DNA from: an uncultured Prevotellaceae bacterium | GTDB lineage: Bacteria > Bacteroidota > Bacteroidia > Bacteroidales > Bacteroidaceae | DNA length: 7,965 nucleotides | Assembly: GCA_946413885.1 (NCBI GenBank) | Contig: CAMKMK010000107.1 | Span: 1 to 7,965 of the forward strand | Direction: 5' to 3' | Shown: piece by piece, positions 1-7,893 of the stretch | Position numbering within the stretch: position 1 is the first letter of the stretch | Layout: each line of letters starts with the position of its first letter | Made by a program: the position numbers and the translations under genes | The notes under the pieces: generated by a model | What the model was told of the DNA's origin: nothing | The model's input: only the letters and a program-made list of their open reading frames with translations | The model's database searches: none

Positions 1-16
1 AATAAAAATCAAAAAA

Positions 17-3000
17 ATGAGAAAGCAAGTATGTTTAGCTATGACCCTTTTGGTCATCACAAGTATCTCAACAAAGGCTCAAGAGAACCCACTGGAGAAG
101 TTAACCATCGTAAATGATGTAGTACAGATTTCATCTCCTGAAGACTTTCAGAACTTTGCATCAGTAGTAAATTCTGGTACAATGGATTTGGATGCGACAC
201 TGACTCAAGATGTCAACTTAGGTACCATCATGGCAGAAAACTATGTAAAGAATTATTCGGGAACATTTGATGGTCAGTTCAACACACTCACTTACAATGC
301 AAACGACATGGGTGATGATTGGGGATTGTTCCAAACAATGAGTGGCACAATTGAGAACCTACGTGTCAGCGGTAGCATCACCACGTCAAACAGGACGAAT
401 GCTGGTCTTGTGTGTTCACTGGCAGGAGGTACACTTAGGAATATATACTGCGACGTAGATATTACAAGTACGGGTGGAACGGGACTCTTCGGAGGAATCG
501 CTCGTATTTCGTCTGCAGCGGGTAGTAAGATCATTGGTTGTGTCTATGCCGGCACTATGAGTGGCGAGACTGCAACCAACAGCGGAGGTATAATATGCTA
601 TGCCGAAAATGCTGTGGAGGTTTCAAACTGCATTTTTTCTGGTCACATGGACATAGATCTATCAAATGGTAAAAGTTACATAATTGCACGCAATCCAGGT
701 GGCGGTGTTTTCAATGAATGCTATTACCTGAATGCTACAGAGGCACAGATAAATCCAAACACAAACCAGATTACTGAAGAACAAATGAAAAATGGATTTG
801 CTTGCTTCCTTCTCAATGTTACCAATACAGAGAATCCTGCATGGCGCCAAAATATTGGAGAGGACTTGATGCCCATGCTGGACCCCACACACAAGATTGT
901 CTATGGAAACGGTAGTTTCAAATGCGATGGTAAAACCAGTATAGAAGGCTCAGAAATCACGTATTCTAATGAAAAGGGTGGAAATAATATTGAACCACAT
1001 AAGTATGAATATGGAATATGTACGGAATGTGGCAACATTGATCCAGATTGCCTCGTGAACGACATCTTCCAAATAAATAGTGCAAACCACTTCTTGTCCT
1101 TTGCAAAGATTGTTCAGGGAGGAAACAGAAGTTTGGATGCAGTACTGACAGAAGATATAAATTTGAATGAGGTTATCGAGGATATCCCCTTGATAGGTTA
1201 TTCTGGAGACAATGGAAACATGATCACATCAGGCAGCTATGAAGGAACCTTTGATGGTCAACTCCATACAATAACATATAATAAAGTACCTACTGCAAAT
1301 ATCTGGGGGTTATTTGGCAGTGTGAGTGGCACTATTCGTAATTTACGTGTGACTGGATCAATCACAACGGAATACCAGTATATGGCTACAATAGCAAATA
1401 CGTTGAATGGCGGAACTGTAGAGAACTGCGAATCAAGCGTAGACATTATCACCACATCGGGAAGTGGCTTTCATGGTGGAATTTCACGTGTGACTACAAA
1501 TGCAGGCGGAAAAGTTCTAAATTGCTTGTATTCTGGTTCTTTGAGTGGGACAACAGTAACGAACAGTGCTGCCATCATCTGTTATGCAGAATCAGGTACA
1601 CAAATCAAAAACACCATTTTCACTGGAAAGATGGAAATTGATTTCTCGAATGGAAAATCCTGTATCTTTAATCGTGGCACTGGAAATGCATGCATCAATT
1701 GCTACTATCTGAATGAATGCGATGCCAATGCTAACAACAATGTAGTGAAAATAGAAGAAGAACAGTTAATCAACGGATTCTGTTGTGTGGTTTTAGTGGG
1801 TGACAATACAGAAAATCCTGTATGGCATCAGACTCTTGGCAGTGATTCTTCTCCAGTGCTGAGCAGAACAGGAGATGTGGTGTACTGCTATGATAGCGTT
1901 TACTCCAACGCAAATGACAAGGCTTCCCTACAAGAGTTTGCAACCGCTATTGTATCCGTGGAACGGAAGTATATTGAATCTTTGGAGGTATCGCAGTCCC
2001 TTGAGACAGAATTCACTAATGTGCTGGATAATCTGCTAAATTTCGAAAACGTGGATGACTTGATAAAATACTGCAACGAAACCATCACGCCCCTGAAAAC
2101 AATTTTAGCTGAAAATTCTGAAACTTATGATACATTTAAAAAGAAGGTTGAGGACGCTGTGGAGTATCTTCAGAAAATGGACAACTTTGACAATGTGGTT
2201 CGCGATGAGCTGGAAAGTTATTTAACAAATTATGCAGAACCTGGAGAAGTCTATGCCCATGGTACAGCCAACTACATTATGGAAGAACGTTCGCTCAGCA
2301 CAGAAGAACTTATCACTGAGATTGATTACATAAACATGATGCTATTAAAAATGCTTTCTTATGATCCACAAAGTGGAATGGACGTGACCAACCTATTCAG
2401 TAACACAGACTTCCGTGAAGGCTTCAATAACTGGAGTGGAACAGTAGGTACGAACTATGGCGTGTCTGAGACCAGTCCTATCAGAGCAGCAGAAAGCAAG
2501 AATAAAGCTATCGACATGAGCCAGACCCTGACAGGACTGAAGAATGGCGTCTATGAGTTACAGATAAACGGAGCTTTCCAACCTTATCCTACGAGCGACT
2601 TTTACAGCACCAACTATGCTGCAGTATTTTATTTGAATGATAATTACAATTATTTCCAGGCAAATATCGAAGATATGGTGAATGCGAAGGATGCTGTGGA
2701 TGGCGAGAACTGCTATATCACTCCAGAAGAGTCTGGTACTGACTATCAGGTGGAGAATGACTGGGGTGATATTGTTGGTTATATTCCAAGTAGTGCCATC
2801 GGATGCAGTAATGCTTTCAATGCAGGTCGCTATCCAAACTCTATTTTGGTCAACGTTACGGACGGAACCCTCACGATGGGAATCAAGCAACTCAATTTGA
2901 ATGGTCATCCCGGATGGTTAGGATTTGGAAACATTAAAATATTCTATCGCGGCACAATGGAGGAGGCTTCTGATGCTCTGAATAGCGTACTGGCTTCACA

Positions 3001-4369
3001 GGTTGCCCGTGCAAATACTTTGTTGAACGTATACCAGCCTAGCTCTGCAGCCGACTATGCAAGCTATCCCAACTTCAGCCAAGAACTGAAAGATGCTCTG
3101 TCAAGTGCTATGATGGCTGCAGAAACAGCCTCAGATGTAAATGAGAAGTACAATCTTATTAGTCAGTTTAGCACCCTCTTCCTCAAAGTCTGCGAATGCA
3201 AGGAAGCATACATCTCTCTTATGAACCAACATGAAGATATTGAATCCTTGATATCACTTTTAGATAAATATTTAGGAGAAGACCTTGTTAAGGAAAGCTA
3301 TGAGATGTCCAACAAATTGAGTAATGGATACGAAGATGGAACGATAAGCAAGGAAGAAGCCGAAAAGGACTATATGTCCCATCTTCCTTTCATTCCTCAG
3401 CAAGTGGATGGAGTCTATCAGTTGGAAACTCCTTTGGATTTCGTTGTGTTCAGCATATTGGTAAACAATGGAAATTATGACATCAATGCAGAACTGACTG
3501 CCGACATCAACCTTGATGAGGTAATTGAAGATCTTCCTATGGTGGGCGAAGGATCTGGCAATGGTATTCTAATTTCCCAAGGAGCGTATAATGGTATTTT
3601 CGACGGCAAATGCCACACTATTACTTACCACAAAGTTCCCACAGCAAATATATGGAGCTTGTTTGGTGGCTTGAGTGGAACAGTGAAGAATCTGCGTGTA
3701 AGCGGTAGTATTACTACGGATTATCTCTATATGGCTGGTATTGCCAACACGTTGTTGGGCGGTACTCTTCAAAATTGCGTCTGCGATGTGGATATCATCA
3801 CCACTTCTGGTAATGGATTCCACGGAGGTCTCTCACGTGTGACAACAACGGCTGGCGGCAAAATTGTTGACTGTGTATATGCTGGTCAAATAACTGGTTC
3901 TACAGCAATGAGTAGTGCAGGTATACTTTGCTTCTCGGAAACAAAGGTGGAAATTACCAACTGTCTGTTCGTGGGTAAATTAGATATCGATTTGTCAAAT
4001 GGCAAGACCTTTATCATCACGCGTAATCCATCAGGTGCAACCATTACGAATTGTTACTATTTGTATGATACGAATGCAAACGCAAACTCTGGCACCAGCC
4101 AAATTTCTGAGGAGCAGTTGGCAAATGGTGAAGTATGTAACATGTTGAATGCAGACAGGGAGATCAAAATTTGGTCACAGCCTGCAGGAACAAGTTATCC
4201 TATTCCTTTTTCTCACGAAACTGGTATTCAGAACCTCAATGACAACGGAGCAACTACGTTGACTATCAATCCTTTGTCAGGCACCTATAATCTGATGGGA
4301 CAAAAGATTAGTCGGAGGACACAGAAGGGTTTGTATATTGTAAATGGGAAGAAAGTTATATATCAATAA
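17..4369 (+). CDS. Large secreted GLUG-like repeat protein with three beta-helix-type modules and a C-terminal sorting-type tail
   Basis: This 1450-residue protein is probably displayed on the cell surface; its function is not known. It opens with a Sec signal peptide (MRKQ, hydrophobic LAMTLLVITSI, probable cleavage after STKA before QENP). Three related modules follow at residues 35-291, 349-621 and 1130-1399, each rich in short Gly/Thr/Asn turns such as SGTIxNLRVSGSITT and GGTLxNxxxDVDI, as in GLUG-type and beta-helix proteins. A Cys-containing linker (295-346) joins modules 1 and 2. Between modules 2 and 3 lie a helical stretch (630-786), a jelly-roll-like domain (789-980) and a second helical stretch (981-1122). 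The end (YNLMGQKI...KGLYIVNGKKVI) resembles the short sorting tails of Prevotella proteins. No catalytic motif is apparent, so adhesion or glycan binding is the best inference. The ATG at 17 is the natural start because the signal peptide begins there. It is the first gene of a probable three-gene operon. Confidence 0.93.
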   Translation: MRKQVCLAMTLLVITSISTKAQENPLEKLTIVNDVVQISSPEDFQNFASVVNSGTMDLDATLTQDVNLGTIMAENYVKNYSGTFDGQFNTLTYNANDMGDDWGLFQTMSGTIENLRVSGSITTSNRTNAGLVCSLAGGTLRNIYCDVDITSTGGTGLFGGIARISSAAGSKIIGCVYAGTMSGETATNSGGIICYAENAVEVSNCIFSGHMDIDLSNGKSYIIARNPGGGVFNECYYLNATEAQINPNTNQITEEQMKNGFACFLLNVTNTENPAWRQNIGEDLMPMLDPTHKIVYGNGSFKCDGKTSIEGSEITYSNEKGGNNIEPHKYEYGICTECGNIDPDCLVNDIFQINSANHFLSFAKIVQGGNRSLDAVLTEDINLNEVIEDIPLIGYSGDNGNMITSGSYEGTFDGQLHTITYNKVPTANIWGLFGSVSGTIRNLRVTGSITTEYQYMATIANTLNGGTVENCESSVDIITTSGSGFHGGISRVTTNAGGKVLNCLYSGSLSGTTVTNSAAIICYAESGTQIKNTIFTGKMEIDFSNGKSCIFNRGTGNACINCYYLNECDANANNNVVKIEEEQLINGFCCVVLVGDNTENPVWHQTLGSDSSPVLSRTGDVVYCYDSVYSNANDKASLQEFATAIVSVERKYIESLEVSQSLETEFTNVLDNLLNFENVDDLIKYCNETITPLKTILAENSETYDTFKKKVEDAVEYLQKMDNFDNVVRDELESYLTNYAEPGEVYAHGTANYIMEERSLSTEELITEIDYINMMLLKMLSYDPQSGMDVTNLFSNTDFREGFNNWSGTVGTNYGVSETSPIRAAESKNKAIDMSQTLTGLKNGVYELQINGAFQPYPTSDFYSTNYAAVFYLNDNYNYFQANIEDMVNAKDAVDGENCYITPEESGTDYQVENDWGDIVGYIPSSAIGCSNAFNAGRYPNSILVNVTDGTLTMGIKQLNLNGHPGWLGFGNIKIFYRGTMEEASDALNSVLASQVARANTLLNVYQPSSAADYASYPNFSQELKDALSSAMMAAETASDVNEKYNLISQFSTLFLKVCECKEAYISLMNQHEDIESLISLLDKYLGEDLVKESYEMSNKLSNGYEDGTISKEEAEKDYMSHLPFIPQQVDGVYQLETPLDFVVFSILVNNGNYDINAELTADINLDEVIEDLPMVGEGSGNGILISQGAYNGIFDGKCHTITYHKVPTANIWSLFGGLSGTVKNLRVSGSITTDYLYMAGIANTLLGGTLQNCVCDVDIITTSGNGFHGGLSRVTTTAGGKIVDCVYAGQITGSTAMSSAGILCFSETKVEITNCLFVGKLDIDLSNGKTFIITRNPSGATITNCYYLYDTNANANSGTSQISEEQLANGEVCNMLNADREIKIWSQPAGTSYPIPFSHETGIQNLNDNGATTLTINPLSGTYNLMGQKISRRTQKGLYIVNGKKVIYQ
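119..889 (+). repeat. GLUG-like module 1 of the large secreted protein
   Basis: Residues 35-291 form the first copy of the repeated module. It starts with the pattern QISSPEDFQNFASVVNSG, followed by LxAxLTxDVNL, then SGTFDG, SGTIENLRVSGSITT, CDVDI, IDLSNGK and CYYLN, and ends near NPAWRQ. In an 84-residue gapless core (residues 89-172) a hand count gives 42 identities with module 3, so it is the divergent copy. It lacks the KVPTANIW segment shared by the other two. Confidence 0.8.
899..1054 (+). other. Short Cys-containing linker between modules 1 and 2
   Basis: Residues 295-346 include C303, then HKYEYGICTECGNIDPDC with C335, C338 and C345 and H328. The CxxCG pair preceded by His-x-Tyr looks like a small zinc-knuckle-type or disulphide-stabilised spacer. 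Similar H-x-Y-x-x-GxCxxCG linkers occur in large secreted repeat proteins of gut bacteria (general knowledge, not searched). No equivalent follows module 2 or module 3. Metal binding is inference. Confidence 0.5.
1061..1879 (+). repeat. GLUG-like module 2 of the large secreted protein
   Basis: Residues 349-621 are the second copy: DIFQINSANHFLSFAKIV, LDAVLTEDINLNEVIEDIP, TFDG, HTITYNKVPTANIWGLFG, SGTIRNLRVTGSITT, DIITTSGSGFHGG, IDFSNGK and CYYLN. Its core (residues 417-500) is identical to module 3 at 64 of 84 positions by hand count without gaps. This points to a recent duplication, even though a block of about 500 residues now separates the two. Confidence 0.82.
1904..3382 (+). other. Helical / jelly-roll / helical block between modules 2 and 3
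   Basis: Residues 630-786 are rich in Glu, Leu, Lys and Asp with a helical-bundle pattern, and residues 981-1122 are similar in character; both recall FIVAR-like spacer domains. Between them, residues 789-980 read as a beta-sandwich: TNLFSNTDFREGFNNW at the start, then SQTLTGLKNGVYELQINGAF, and VTDGTLTMGIKQ with WLGFGNIKIFYRG at the end. That layout is typical of galactose-binding-like carbohydrate or attachment domains in large Bacteroidetes surface proteins. Family names come from pattern recognition and ligand binding is inference. Confidence 0.55.
3404..4213 (+). repeat. GLUG-like module 3 of the large secreted protein
   Basis: Residues 1130-1399 are the third copy: GVYQLETPLDFVVFSILV, LTADINLDEVIEDLP, HTITYHKVPTANIWSLFG, SGTVKNLRVSGSITT, CDVDIITTSGNGFHGG, IDLSNGK and CYYLY. 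It is closest to module 2 in its core, but shares the IDLSNGK..II.RNP stretch and the CDVD motif with module 1, where module 2 differs. It runs directly into the C-terminal tail. Confidence 0.82.
4220..4366 (+). other. C-terminal sorting-type tail of the large secreted protein
   Basis: Residues 1402-1450 (TGIQNLNDNG, TLTINPLSGTYNLMGQKI, KGLYIVNGKKVIYQ) match the short beta-rich tails found on many secreted Prevotella and Bacteroides proteins. They resemble type A sorting domains of the type IX (Por) secretion system. The tail is shorter than the classical 70-90 residue domain, so real type IX export is probable but not certain. Confidence 0.6.
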
Positions 4370-4382
4370 GGTAATAAAAAAG

Positions 4383-5942
4383 ATGAAACGACACTTAGTT
4401 TGCCTGATTAGCTTAGCATTACTCCTGTATGGATGCAAAAGGGAAACAAGCCTGAAGGATGGTAAGCCTGACACTTATCAGGAACCTGCAAAAGAAATAC
4501 CTATCATAGCCCATCCAGACGTATTGGTTGTTGGAGCAGGACCTGCTGGAATAGGTGCCGCCATCGCATCAGCCAGGATGGGAGCCAATACCATGTTAGT
4601 GGAACAATATGGATTCGTTGGAGGGAACCTTACCGTTGCCCAAATCAATCCTATGTTTACATTCCACGACATCAAGGGAAGACAAATGATAAAGGGAGTC
4701 GCCGAAGAGTTTGTCTCCAGAATGGTAGAAAACGGCTATTCTGAGGGTCACATGACTGACCTTACTTTTGACAATGCTTCAATGACTCCACTTGATCCAG
4801 AAGGTTCTAAAATCATTTTGTTGGACATGCTGGAAGAAGCTGGTGTCGAAATGCTTCTACACACAATGTGCGTTGATGTGGTAACAAAGAACAGAATGGT
4901 GGAAGCTGTATTGATAGAAAACAAATCCGGCCGTGCAGCTATTTGCCCTAAAGTGGTTATCGACTGCACAGGCGACGGTGATGTTGCAGCAAAAGCAGGA
5001 GCCGATTTCACTATCGGTGATGGTAAAGGTATCATGCAACCCGTATCTTTGTTTTTCAGAATTGGAGACGTGAATACTTCTGAATTGAGAGCCTGGATGA
5101 AAAAGAATAGACATCTTTTGAAGGATAATCCCACTGACAAAGAAATTGATAGTCAAAAAGGTATCGCATTCTTAGGACTAAACGAACTGGTAAAGGAAGA
5201 AATAGCTAAAGGAAATTTAGACAGTGAGATTGCCAATAGAATTCTTATGTATGAACTTCCCCATCATCAATTCGCCATGAATGTGACCAGACTACAGAAA
5301 ATATCAGGCGTTAATGCCAAGGATTTGACAAAAGCAGAAATAAGGCTTCGTAAACAAGTAGTCGAGGTATATCGCTTTATGAAAAAACATGTAGGAGGAT
5401 TCGAGAATTCTTACATTGTTGAAACAGGTGCCAGAGTGGGTGTAAGAGAAAGTCGACACATCCTTGGGGACTATGTGCTGGATGAAGGCGACATCTTGGA
5501 AGGCAAGTCTTTTGAAGATGGCATCTCATGTGGAACCTATGCTATTGACATACATCCAGGGCAAGGAAAAATGCAGATTTATACAGGTTCAGGAAAGAAG
5601 GTATACGAAATACCTTATCGTTCGCTGATTCCGACAAAGTTTGATAACATGTTGGTGGCTGGTCGGTGCATATCTGCCAACCAGATGGCTGCAGGATCTA
5701 TTCGGGTAATGGCTACCTGCATGGCGATGGGACAAGGCGCAGGAACTGCAGCAGCAATGGCAGCAGAATCTGATGGCATAACAAGGAATGTAGACACAAA
5801 AATGCTGCGTGAGATGTTGATATTACAAGGACAATATTTGTTGAACTCAGATTTGGAAGAAACTATAGACTCAACCCTGATTTTAGATCGAGAAAAGAGC
5901 GATGGATCAAAAGGTAGCCATTACAATCCTTTCAACAAATAG
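4383..5942 (+). CDS. Lipoprotein FAD-dependent oxidoreductase (FAD_oxidored type)
   Basis: A 519-residue flavoprotein. Residues 1-18 (MKRHLVCLISLALLLYGC) form a lipoprotein signal peptide with a LYGC lipobox and acylated C18. The residues after it are KRET, not the acidic run that drives surface export in Bacteroides, so a periplasm-facing anchor is more likely. The FAD Rossmann motif is DVLVVGAGPAGIGAA (46-60), with E74 placed to bind the ribose and GGNLT just after. Other family motifs are VIDCTGDGDVAAKAGA (192-207), GVRESRHILGDYVL (353-366) and the C-terminal FAD motif LVAGRCISANQMAAGSIRVMATCMAMGQGAG (424-454). The family includes enzymes often mislabelled 'xanthan lyase'; its substrate cannot be read from the sequence. 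The in-frame ATG at 4344 would overlap gene 1 and bury the signal peptide behind 13 extra residues, so 4383 was chosen. It lies 13 bp after gene 1 and 35 bp before the GH51 gene, which suggests co-transcription. Confidence 0.92.
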   Translation: MKRHLVCLISLALLLYGCKRETSLKDGKPDTYQEPAKEIPIIAHPDVLVVGAGPAGIGAAIASARMGANTMLVEQYGFVGGNLTVAQINPMFTFHDIKGRQMIKGVAEEFVSRMVENGYSEGHMTDLTFDNASMTPLDPEGSKIILLDMLEEAGVEMLLHTMCVDVVTKNRMVEAVLIENKSGRAAICPKVVIDCTGDGDVAAKAGADFTIGDGKGIMQPVSLFFRIGDVNTSELRAWMKKNRHLLKDNPTDKEIDSQKGIAFLGLNELVKEEIAKGNLDSEIANRILMYELPHHQFAMNVTRLQKISGVNAKDLTKAEIRLRKQVVEVYRFMKKHVGGFENSYIVETGARVGVRESRHILGDYVLDEGDILEGKSFEDGISCGTYAIDIHPGQGKMQIYTGSGKKVYEIPYRSLIPTKFDNMLVAGRCISANQMAAGSIRVMATCMAMGQGAGTAAAMAAESDGITRNVDTKMLREMLILQGQYLLNSDLEETIDSTLILDREKSDGSKGSHYNPFNK

Positions 5943-5977
5943 GACTCGTGACGAACAGCATAAACAATATTGAGAAA

Positions 5978-7765
5978 ATGAAAAAAGTCTTTGTAATCGC
6001 ATTACTTCTTACGGTTTGTCCCTTGATAATCAATTCTCAAAAACCTGTTTTCAAGCAAACAGTGTCTGGAACTACAACCGTAGTCTCAATATCTGATTTG
6101 GAACATTCCTCCCCCATAGATTCCATGATATACGGACAGATGCTGGAGGATTGCAACGATGCGGTTATCTATGGTGGCGTAGTGGACAAAAAGGGAGCGG
6201 AGAATCTGTCAGTAACAAAACAATTGATGAAACTGAGGATTCCTGTAATGCGCTGGCCAGCTGGGACTGCCATCTATGACTATGAGTGGCAAAAAGGTGT
6301 TGGTCCCACGAGAACTGCTGTGAGCGAGCACATTTGGGGCGGTACAGAGTACTATACATTCGGTACCGACGAGTTCGTGAACTGGTGCAAGAAGCTTGAT
6401 ATTGAGCCCTATATCAATATCCCCATGGGCAACAACAATACTTACGATCATTCAGTTGAAAAAGCCCTAAGTTGGGTGGAATACGTGAATGGCGAGACAG
6501 GAACCCCTATGGGAGATTACCGAAAGAGTAATGGTCATCCAGCCCCCTATGGAGTGCGCTATTTTTGCATTGGAAATGAGAATTATTTGGGGAACAAATT
6601 CCACAAGGCTGAATCAGCAGCGGAATATGCTGAACAACTCAGTCTCTATGCCTCCGCCATTAAGAAGATGTATGCTGAGGTTAAACTGTTAGGTGTGGGA
6701 CATACAGGGAATTGGAATAAGGTGGTTGCTGAAAAATGTGGTAAAGACCTCGATTTCCTGACCATGCACTATTACATGACTGCAAGGGTGAAAGACAACC
6801 AATTGATGGATCCGGAAAAGACCCTGTTTGCTCCTGAACTTGTGGAGGCAAACCTGCGTCATTTCATCAATGAGCTGACTACCTATAACATCTCCGCTGG
6901 ACGCACTTCAAATCCAATCCGATTCAGCATCGACGAATGGAATTGCAGGCATAGCGTTTACAATGGCAATAGTTATTCCTTTACACGAAAGGACGGCCGA
7001 CGACTCTACGATGCTGCTGCGATGGCGGGGATGCTGAATGTGTTCATCCGCACCAGTCCCTACGTTGCTATGGCCAATTATATCTTCCCTGTAAACGGAC
7101 ATGGCCTTCTGAAGACGGTAGGCAATCAGGATGCCTATCCCTCAGTTTGCTACTACCTCTACAACCTCTATCGCAGATTCATGACAGGCCGTGCTGTAGG
7201 TGTCAGCGTGACAGGCCCAGGCATTAAGGATTTGGAACTAAAAACTCTGAAAATTGACGGCGATACCGACTCTTCCCAAGAAGGGAAAAAAGTGGACAGA
7301 TGTTACGTGGATTGTGCCGCCGTGGTGAATGAGAGTAATCAACTGGTAGTCTCTCTGGCAAACAGGTCGTATGACACAAAGCAAGAGGTAAGTGTTTTGG
7401 TTCCAGATGGCTACAAAATGAGTTCAGCTTATACTGTTTCTGCCAACAATGTTTGTGCTGAGAATACGGAAGAGGACCGATCCCTGGTGAAAAGTTCTGC
7501 CCTGAAACTTACATCTCCCCTAGTCACTCTCAACCCCTGTGCCATTGCCTTGATCCTGTTCGAAAAAGATACAGCGGAAAAAGTGTTAGGCCAAAACACG
7601 TCCCTCTTTCCCTACGTAATTAATGGTCGGATTTACGTGGAAGGCGAAGAGAATTTCAATGTCTATACAACATCAGGGTATAAGGTCGATGAAAATGCAA
7701 AGCAATCTCCTGGTATCTATGTAGTGCAGGCAGGCGACAGATCAATGAAAATTTGCGTGGAGTAA
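5978..7765 (+). CDS. Secreted GH51-family alpha-L-arabinofuranosidase
   Basis: This 595-residue enzyme is predicted to remove terminal alpha-L-arabinofuranosyl groups from arabinan, arabinoxylan or arabinogalactan with retention of configuration. A signal peptide (MKKVFVIALLLTVCPLIINS) precedes QKPVF. Family signatures in order: YGQMLEDCNDAVIYGG (52-67), the conserved MRWPAG (91-96) and YEWQKGVGP (102-110), CIGNEN with acid/base E201 after N200, MHYY with H264, and IDEWN with nucleophile E320. The (beta/alpha)8 barrel ends near residue 395 and a beta-sandwich runs to about 530. Residues 545-595 (NVYTTSGYKV, PGIYVVQAGD, MKICV) look like a sorting-type tail. The ATG at 5978 was chosen over the upstream GTG at 5948 because the signal peptide starts there. 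C14 is preceded by Val, which is not a proper lipobox, so signal peptidase I is expected. GH51 also contains some endoglucanases, so the exact specificity is inferred. Confidence 0.92.
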   Translation: MKKVFVIALLLTVCPLIINSQKPVFKQTVSGTTTVVSISDLEHSSPIDSMIYGQMLEDCNDAVIYGGVVDKKGAENLSVTKQLMKLRIPVMRWPAGTAIYDYEWQKGVGPTRTAVSEHIWGGTEYYTFGTDEFVNWCKKLDIEPYINIPMGNNNTYDHSVEKALSWVEYVNGETGTPMGDYRKSNGHPAPYGVRYFCIGNENYLGNKFHKAESAAEYAEQLSLYASAIKKMYAEVKLLGVGHTGNWNKVVAEKCGKDLDFLTMHYYMTARVKDNQLMDPEKTLFAPELVEANLRHFINELTTYNISAGRTSNPIRFSIDEWNCRHSVYNGNSYSFTRKDGRRLYDAAAMAGMLNVFIRTSPYVAMANYIFPVNGHGLLKTVGNQDAYPSVCYYLYNLYRRFMTGRAVGVSVTGPGIKDLELKTLKIDGDTDSSQEGKKVDRCYVDCAAVVNESNQLVVSLANRSYDTKQEVSVLVPDGYKMSSAYTVSANNVCAENTEEDRSLVKSSALKLTSPLVTLNPCAIALILFEKDTAEKVLGQNTSLFPYVINGRIYVEGEENFNVYTTSGYKVDENAKQSPGIYVVQAGDRSMKICVE

Positions 7766-7786
7766 CAAAAGTCAACAAAGTTAATT

Positions 7787-7866
7787 GTCTGGGCAGCGAT
7801 TAAGAGGGCTTCCGCTTCTTCCTCTGTGGTTTGCAGCCTCAGAGCAGACGTTCATTTTTTTATTTT
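7787..7866 (+). terminator. Possible intrinsic terminator after the operon
   Basis: Several 5-bp stems can form: GTCTG (7787-7791) with CAGAC (7845-7849), AGAGG (7803-7807) with CCTCT (7821-7825), and alternatively CTCTG (7822-7826) with CAGAG (7840-7844). They are followed by a T-rich tract with seven consecutive T (7855-7861). Position just after the last gene and the T tract favour a terminator. The stems are short, have large loops and partly exclude each other, so support is weak. Confidence 0.35.
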
Positions 7867-7893
7867 GGGTTAGAGAGCGCACTAATAATTGTT

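Noticed and set aside
2558..2908. 116-codon reverse-strand reading frame inside the large secreted protein gene
   Set aside because: It lies fully within a well-supported gene, shows no recognisable domain, and looks like an antisense shadow.
119..4213. Repeats within gene 1 as a CRISPR array or mobile-element repeats
   Set aside because: The repeats are about 800 bp, in frame and conserved at protein level with many silent changes, so they are protein modules.
4344..4382. Upstream in-frame ATG for the FAD oxidoreductase, overlapping the end of gene 1
   Set aside because: It would add 13 basic, non-signal residues before a good lipoprotein signal peptide; the ATG at 4383 gives the normal signal architecture.
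4748..5156. Two overlapping reverse-strand reading frames inside the oxidoreductase gene
   Set aside because: Both are antisense to conserved flavoprotein sequence and have no start context or domain of their own.
5948..5977. GTG start for the GH51 gene
   Set aside because: The extra ten residues precede a complete signal peptide that starts at the ATG at 5978, and they have no role in a secreted enzyme.
6017..6022. C14 of the GH51 protein as a lipoprotein cysteine
   Set aside because: The preceding residues are LTV, and Val just before Cys does not fit a lipobox; the hydrophobic stretch continues past it, as in an ordinary signal peptide.
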